Below are positions 58,801-64,000 of a DNA stretch of 64,000 nt, piece after piece. The translations under genes were made by a program, and so were the position numbers. Position 1 is the first letter of the stretch, and every line of letters begins with the position of its first letter. The DNA is from Symbiodinium natans (Eukaryota; Sar; Dinophyceae; Suessiales; Symbiodiniaceae), in NCBI GenBank assembly GCA_905221605.1, contig CAJNDS010000201.1, positions 62,001 to 126,000 of the forward strand, written 5' to 3'. The notes beneath the pieces were generated by a model. It did not search any database. It had not been told where the DNA came from and saw nothing but the letters and a program-made list of their open reading frames with translations.

Positions 58801-59505
58801 GGGCTGCAAGGGGTGGTCAGCCAAGATTTGCAGTCGTCCGGCTTCTACTGGGGTGTACCTGACAGGCATGCAGGAACCTTTCCTGACCTTTAGCGGAGGC
58901 AGTATGCAATGCGGGCGATGCTGACCTTGTGCACGTGTTGTGGTAGCTTATTCTGTACTGAAATCAGAATGCCCTCGTCGATGGCCCGAAAAAACTAACA
59001 AAGGGGAGCGAAGTATCGATCAGATCATTTAGGAAAAAGCAGCATCCAGCAGGTGGCACCAAATATGGAGCTGTGTTCAAGCTGTGTTCGATGTTCACTA
59101 CACGCCTAGAGGAGATGTGTCTTTGTGTGTGTGTGTGACTTCTTCAATTGAGGCACGGAAGGAGCGAAAGAACCGCCGCGGCCTTCGACGGGATCACCGA
59201 GGAGAGTTTGAAGCAAGCAAATCCGAGCGGAGTGTCTCACATCTTCAATCATCTTACAGTCCTTGTCGCAGGCAGTAGCCGTAGCCGATCTCGAAAGCGC
59301 ACCGAGAAGTGGAGCCCTTACGCCAGCCTCGTGCGAGTCTAGCGTTGGGTCTCGAAGGTGCCTTCAGTATCCTTCAGTTTTTGCAGCCATGATGTCTGCA
59401 AAGCCCTGCCCGTAACCGAGGGCAAGGAGACCACGTCGAAAGCGAAGCCGAAGTTCTAGTCGCAGCCGAAGACGGCGAAAAATCCATGCCGACCTTGCCT
59501 TTTGA
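52899..59505 (+). CDS. Coiled-coil protein with C-terminal RS domain, more than 30 micro-exons
   Basis: Short exons of charged helix end in an Arg/Ser tail. Phase-checked examples: 52899-52949 (AERLRKEAEEAAARQRE), 53083-53115, 53339-53380, 53448-53519, 53985-54032 (AERKRQAQMAFEMEHE), 54201-54248, 54314-54346, 54576-54617, 54729-54750 joining 54837 onward, 55176-55256, 55570-55659, 56253-56282, 56373-56407 joining 56476-56518, 56569-56601, 56697-56741, 56798-56827, 56877-56906, 57274-57330 (ERRQESERRKREETERRKQ), 57390-57449, 57565-57621 and 57935-57982. Others are near 54990, 55286, 55463, 55707, 55790, 58022 and 59153. The tail is GSSRSRSRKRTEK (about 59272-59312) and RPRRKRSRSSSRSRRRRK, stopping at 59505. 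Exon 55790-55906 ends in RTKRSRRRTL and a TGA, so two genes remain possible. Coiled coil plus RS suggests a nuclear RNA-processing role (inference). No RRM or helicase motif seen. Confidence 0.65.
56635..56656. repeat. (TA)n in an intron
   Basis: Eleven TA units between exons 56569-56601 and 56697-56741. Confidence 0.9.
57466..57540. repeat. Telomere-like AAACCCT/AAACCCC tract filling an intron
   Basis: TAAACCCTAAACCCC-type heptamers repeat about ten times. They make up most of the 115-nt intron 57450-57564, which lies between two phase-0 coding exons. Confidence 0.9.
58255..58400. repeat. GACC(A/G)TCTTGA(A/G) minisatellite
   Basis: Degenerate units of about 10-12 bp built on GTCTTGA and AAGTCAA in the long intron after the exon near 58022. 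Confidence 0.6.
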
Positions 59506-60265
59506 GGGTGTTTCTGGTTTTCAAGGCATAGGTTGAGCACATCGCTTGTTTGCTGGAATCCATGCTGCCGCTCAGCATTATGTTGCAGACGCCCTCGTAT
59601 GAGCCAGTAAAGTCAGTAGAGTCAAGACGAGCTGATCATGAAGGGGGAGGCGGCATCATGACCGGCGCTTGACCTGACAAACGTCTCCAGAACCGCAATG
59701 CGTCCACGTGACGGTTCAAGGCGAGCTGTCGCTGGCCAACACAGGTCACGACAGTGGCTGCGCGCGCGACAAGACCTGCGGCTGCGACTTACCAAGATGC
59801 GCACGTCCCTAGCCAGCACTGCCGCGGCTGCCCCATGGCTTGCAGCAGGGCCACCGTCTGCTTTTGCTCCGCGTGAGCACCTCTCCCAGGCAGTTGTCTT
59901 CAGTGACTTGAACCGGCCGGAGCTTGCCAGTGAAGCATCATGAGACAACTCCTTTTTGCAGCATGACCGGGTCCTGAGCAATTGTCCGTCCACATAAGGG
60001 AGGCCTCGCTCCTCGACGGAAAGGCAGGCCCGCTTCGGGAGTGGTCTGTGGTACTGGACCGAGAACCAGCAAACGTCATGCATGTGGGCACAGATTACTG
60101 CGTGTTTGGGACACCGTGGCGGAGGTCCAGACGATTTCGAACGCAGCTTGGTCAATGTCTGACGTGTCCACGGAACATGACCGTCCATTACTCCGAGGAC
60201 GTTGCAAGGAGCGTCAGCTGAGCGGAATGCGCTGAACGGAATGCTGAACCGAATCCGCGTCGACT
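59506..60265. other. No supported gene
   Basis: Two + frames (59698-59943; 59982-60221, reading VVLDREPANVMHVGTDYCVF) oppose a 238-codon minus frame. No motif in either. The GC content rises here toward the retroelement block. Confidence 0.35.
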
Positions 60266-60740
60266 TTGCGAGTTGCTGCAGGCTTGCGCGCAGGATGCAC
60301 AGGCGTGGTTGCCCGCACACTGGCCCAACAGTTCGCAAAGTCCCTCACCGATGCTTGTCGACCACACCAATACGCGATTGGCAGCCGTGTTGGCCCAACC
60401 GGGCCTCGTGCTGCTCGGAGCCCCTTCGGCACCCCCGAGTTCGTTCACGCGCACTTGCAACATACACTCCACCGTCAAACCGCCCTCCTCGACCAATTTC
60501 CGAAACTGCAAGACACCCAAGTCGCATGGTTACTTCTGTCGTGCTGCGCCAGCCCTCGGGCGCAGTACGCTCTCCGCACACTCCCCACTAACAGTACCGC
60601 CCGCCATGATGCCGCCACACAAGAGTTCTTGTCGTGGGACGCCGATCGTCAGGTCCACGAGGTGCTGCAGGCCGAGGGCAGTGCGACCCGCTGGTGCACG
60701 CGCTCTAGGCCAGCACGCAGCCGCGGCGGACCTGCCCTCA
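60266..60740 (+). pseudogene. LINE fragment A: reverse transcriptase with centre deleted
   Basis: VVARTLAQQFAKSLTDACRP then HQYAIGSRVG matches the segment of fragment C that precedes reverse-transcriptase motif A. It runs almost at once into FGTPEFVHAHLQ and DTQVAWLLLSCCASPRAQYA then LRTLP, which match the region after the active site in fragment C (63260-63440). The palm motifs with the catalytic Asp pair are missing, so this is a dead, internally deleted copy. The frame stays open for 202 codons to 60874, but only this part matches. Confidence 0.7.
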
Positions 60741-60762
60741 TGTCGCAGTTCCGCAGCTACCT

Positions 60763-61340
60763 TTGCCCCAAGATGGGGCTGGTGCTGATGAGAGGTCCGA
60801 GGCAGATGCACTGCCCAGCACCGCACCAGAACGCCGCGTTCGCGCAGCGGAGGATGGCCTCCGAGTCGGGTTAGAGTCCCTTGATGGGATTTGTCTGGAA
60901 GAGACCTTGTGTGACCGTGTCCTTACGCTCCAGGGCGTCCCCTCCTTGCCAGGGGCGCTCCGGACTGGCCTGCAATTCATCTCCGAGCGCGCGTCGCCGC
61001 AGGACGAGCTCCGGGGCTGGAAACTCTTCCTTCTTGCCCCACGGATGCTTCTCCATCGAGCTGCAGGATGCTGCAGGGCAAACACACATCCCTGCAGCGA
61101 CGGGGCGACGTTTTCACGCGTGGTGAGTGGCCCCGCCTCGGAGAGGCTGTCGGCGGCGTTGTCACACAAACGCGGTCGGCGGCGCCAGACCTCGAGGCCC
61201 GAGCGGGCAGGGCCGCAGCTCGGCGAGCTCTCAGCGGCTGCCCTCGCGCTCGTTGCTGTACCGATGCCACCATTGCCGTTCCTCCACGCTCGGCCGGTTC
61301 CGTGGCCTGCCCAGGAGCCGAACCGCGCTGGAGCTAGCTG
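60763..61340 (+). pseudogene. LINE fragment B: N-terminal part of the pol ORF
   Basis: ELRGWKLFLLAPRMLLHR near 61005-61060 parallels RAWKLFLLAPRMLVAR in fragment C, and VPSLPGALRTGLQFISERAS before it parallels VPPFMRAAVRAAL. A frameshift follows, and the next collinear piece is FTRGEWPRLGEAVGG near 61110-61150. It is thus a second, separate insertion or a duplication of the 5' half. No reverse-transcriptase motif is present. Confidence 0.65.
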
Positions 61341-61564
61341 GTAGGTGTACTGCGCGGGTCGATCCCACCAGTGCCTTCCGACCTTGTGCAAGCCAGGCAG
61401 CTCTAGCAGCGTTTGCGCGTGCGCGCGCAATGCTGCCAGTGATGCGAGGCGATGCCACCGCCGGGTGAACGCCTGGCCGCGGCAGCATTCCACGGCGCCC
61501 TCGCTCGTGCCCCGCCCGCCTCACCCACCACCCGCCGCCGTCGCCGCCGTGCATTGGATTTGTC
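61341..61564. other. Spacer between LINE fragments B and C
   Basis: Frames on both strands are open because of high GC. I see no match to either neighbouring fragment. Confidence 0.3.
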
Positions 61565-62715
61565 TTGAGGAAGCTTTTGAAGGTTTTTTTTGTGTTGCGG
61601 TCGTCGTTGTCATCGTCCTTTCGGAGCCCCTTACTCCTCCTCCGCCAGGCGGAACCGCAACCTGGCCTCCGCCGGCACGGATTTACGTTGTGTGCGAAGT
61701 TGAGCGCAAAGAGCGTGCAGGCCTACCTTCGGGGCCAGGCGCGACAGTTCCGTCCCACCACCGCTCCACGGGCATGCCAGGCACCTTCGCCGTCCAGTGT
61801 GAACGCCGACGAAGGATGCGAGGGCGTCCCCACCTGCCCAGCAGGAGACTGTGATGACGCTGCGACTGCGACGCAGACGCAGGCCGGGGTCCCCAATGCG
61901 GCTTTGCTTGCGTTAGATGCGGTGGACTTGGCCGAAGAGCTCATGCCCGGTGCCGACACTACAGACGTGCCACCCTTCATGAGAGCCGCCGTGCGTGCAG
62001 CGTTGACCACGGCTTTGCAGCTGCTCCGCGACTCTTTCGAAACCACGCCGACCCACGATGAAGCGCCGGCATCGCGTGCGTGGAAGTTGTTTCTCCTCGC
62101 ACCGCGCATGCTTGTGGCTCGCACGCACCTCCACGCCGCTCCGGGGCGCGACGAATGGCTCTGCCGAGCTGGCCTTCCGGCGGGGAGAGTGGTTGTAACT
62201 GCTGGCCGCAGCAAGCCGATCCAACCCACTTCGCAGTCAGCGCGGTGGCGATGACGCCAAGGTCATGGCCGAGCGAAAACGCGAACAAGCGAGCGCCAAG
62301 GTGCGGAAGGGCGAGCTCTCCAGGGCCCGCCATCTCCTCACGGCTGCTGAGCTTGCGCCCGGCAACGAGGCTACTTGGCGTATGTTCATAGACCCCGCCC
62401 GCCGCCCGCTGCGACCGCGCACGGCAGTGCCGTCTGACGTGGCTGACTACCGGCCGAACAGTCCCCTCCGGCTCGGCCCGACTGCTGTCGCAGCGGTGCG
62501 GAGCGAGGCGGCGCGGCAGGGTTAACTGGCATGCGAGCAGAACTTTTAAAGGTTCTGCTCCAGGACCAGCCAGCACTGGAGCTCCTCGATTATGCTGCAA
62601 CCCGGCTGGCAAATTGCGCACAAATGAGCAGGTGCCAGCGGACATCGTCCCAGGCATCGCTTTAGCTCGCCTCATTGCTCTCAGCAAGCCAGATGGTGGC
62701 GTGCGCGGTCGTGAG
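61565..62715 (+). pseudogene. LINE copy C, 5' part to first reverse-transcriptase block
   Basis: Collinear pieces in shifting + frames: 61890-62150 (ALLALDAVDLAEELMPGADT, RAWKLFLLAPRML), 62254-62524 (KGELSRARHLLTAAELAPGN, EATWRMFIDPARRP), 62525-62630 (MRAELLKVLLQDQPALELLD), and 62632-62715 (VPADIVPGIALARLIALSKP then DGGVR). The last is the finger block of a non-LTR reverse transcriptase (K-P-D-G-G-x-R). At least three frameshifts separate them. Confidence 0.75.
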
Positions 62716-62939
62716 CGCCGTCAGAACGAAGTGTAGGCACTGCGCCCATCCAGCGACACCAGCACTTGGTTGGGGTCCTGGTCAAGGGCCACACGGACAT
62801 GGGCCGCCAGTGCGTCCGTGCCCGCTCGCGCTTGCAAGGCAAGGTGATAAGGCCGCGTGGCTCTGTCCAAAGTGGTTGCCCAACTCTTCGCAAGGGCGCG
62901 CGACACGAGGCGGCGGAAAGCGTCCCCTGTCGCATGTCC
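62716..62939 (-). pseudogene. LINE copy C, internal segment in inverted orientation
   Basis: On the minus strand this reads HATGDAFRRLVSRALAKSWA, TLDRATRPYHLALQARAGTD and VLVSLDGRSAY. That is the part that should follow SKPDGGVR, including reverse-transcriptase motif A (D-G-R-S-A-Y). The + strand pieces on both sides are in normal order, so only this stretch of about 220 bp is flipped. Confidence 0.8.
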
Positions 62940-63754
62940 GTCGCGCCCGAACTCCTCCCCTTCGTGCGGTTTTCCTATGGCCGTCCTTCCACGTACTGTT
63001 GGTGGGATGCGTCGGGGCACTGTCGCGATGTCGCCCTCGGCCAGCATGCCGCTTTATGCCAGGCCTCTTCCGCGCTCCACGCGGGATCGTGCCCGTGAGT
63101 CTCGTGACACCGTGGTGCAGGCACTGCCGGAAGGGTGCGGCATAGCTTCCAACGATGGCAAAACTCGGGTGTACTGCCATGCCGGAGGTGCGCCCCCACC
63201 AGGCATCGCTGAGCTGGGCGCGGACGTGTGGCGGGGAAACAAGGCGCCCTCCGAGCGAGGTTTAAAGTGGTCTTGGGCACGCCCATCGGCCACCCCCACT
63301 TCATAGCGTCATGGGCGGGAAGTCGGATGCGCACCGAAGAGCTTCTGAGCCAACTGCCGAACCTCCCCGATCTGCAGTGTGCGTGGCTTCTCTTCGCTAT
63401 GTGCGCATCACCACGGGCCAACCACGCGCTGCGCACACTGCCACCACTTGACATTGCAGGCTATGCCCAGGCCCATGATGACGCCGCGTGGCAGACCTTG
63501 CAGGCCTGCCTTGGCGGGTCGCGCCAGGCGATGTGGATGGTGCACGGCCCTTGGCGACTCTCCCAGCATCGCAAGGCGGGCTGGGTCTAGCGAGCACGGT
63601 CCGTACCGCGCCCGCTGCGTACTGGGCGGCGTGCCGTGCCGCGGCTTTAGCCGAGGCCTGCGTCCACCAGCTGGAGGCAGCGGTAGAGAATGCAGCATGC
63701 CTTCGTAGTGCCGCGGTGGCACGCAACCTCCTTCGGCATGAGTGCCCGTCCTAG
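62940..63754 (+). pseudogene. LINE copy C, post-motif-A part, catalytic box lost
   Basis: In order: APELLPFVRFSYGRPSTYCW (62945-63005), LGQHAALCQASSALHAG (63030-63087), then RARESRDTVVQALPEGCGIA and SNDGKTRVYC (63090-63178), ADVWRGNKAPSERG (about 63220-63262), LGTPIGHPHFIASWAGS, LPDLQCAWLLFAMCASPRAN (about 63370-63425), and GGLGLASTVRTAPAAYWAAC (about 63565-63640). Between ALHAG and RARES the catalytic Asp-Asp box expected at this point is absent. Frames shift several times. Confidence 0.75.
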
Positions 63755-63789
63755 CGAGCCATCATGGATGGCGCGCGCCCTTTTTCAGT

Positions 63790-64000
63790 GACTGACAGGC
63801 TCGAAACCTACACTTCCGCGAGCGCACGTTGCTGCCAGCCTTGCCACCAAGCGCCTGCGTGCTCTTGCGTTGTCAAGCTGGGCCACACGCGGGCGCCTGG
63901 TTAACAGCCATTCCAGCGGAGCCCGCCACCACACTGCCCCCGCAAGCAATGCAGCTCGCCTTGCGGCGCCGACGGCGCGGCCCATCTCCCGGTTGTGGCG
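63790..64000 (+). pseudogene. LINE copy C, C-terminal part, runs off right edge
   Basis: Reads RNLHFRERTLLPALPPSACV, HAGAWLTAIPAEPATTLPPQ and AMQLALRRRRR on the + strand. It is collinear with the preceding pieces and open to the edge. Minus frame 63785-63985 is its shadow. Confidence 0.6.

Noticed and set aside
60738-61493. 251-codon minus-strand frame
   Set aside because: The + strand of the same stretch carries recognisable LINE blocks; the minus frame is a high-GC shadow.

Overview
The window looks like nuclear DNA of a dinoflagellate, most likely a Symbiodiniaceae-type genome. This rests on several features read from the sequence. Protein-coding frames are broken into many short exons. 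Where exons can be joined with confidence, introns end in AG followed by G, and their donors are GC, GA or GT. Every recognisable host gene from about 16 to 59.5 kb lies on the + strand. Simple repeats are very dense. TTTAGGG-type (CCCTAAA) motifs occur inside the sequence. A GC-rich retroelement of a type I associate with dinoflagellates fills the right end. Taxonomy is inference; there is no rRNA gene, spliced-leader gene or tRNA that I can recognise.

Layout. 1-3.4 kb: a minus-strand element with a long open frame running off the left edge (GT-A glycosyltransferase-like, with a possible C19-peptidase-like Cys box). 3.3-5.5 kb: tandem arrays, including about 15 units with G-tract/C-tract hairpins, bracketed by oppositely oriented poly(A)-linked motifs. 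5.5-9.2 kb: two long CTA microsatellites, a minisatellite and an AT-rich island. 9.2-16.1 kb: no gene I can support. 16.1-20.5 kb: a 14-exon tilS (tRNA-Ile lysidine synthase), the best-supported gene here. Its frame closes across all splice joins except for one extra base in exon 9.

20.5-39.5 kb: genes that look extracellular or membrane-associated and Cys-rich (21.4-23.8 and 30.8-39.5 kb), an unidentified multi-exon protein (25.4-26.5 kb), and an acidic plus Arg/Ser-rich gene (28.3-30.7 kb). 39.5-52.9 kb: mostly poorly resolved exon fragments, with one clear gene, an acyl-CoA-binding-domain protein (46.1-46.9 kb). 52.9-59.5 kb: a gene of more than 30 micro-exons encoding a charged coiled coil that ends in an Arg/Ser domain, probably an RNA-processing protein. 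One of its introns is built largely of telomere-like repeats. 60.2-64 kb: three decayed copies or pieces of one non-LTR retrotransposon. The last copy carries an internal inversion of about 220 bp and has lost the catalytic reverse-transcriptase box.

The genes do not form an operon or an obvious pathway. What they share is strand, exon size and splice-site style. Exon limits below are by eye. Those in tilS, the ACBP gene and the coiled-coil/RS gene are phase-checked; others are approximate.
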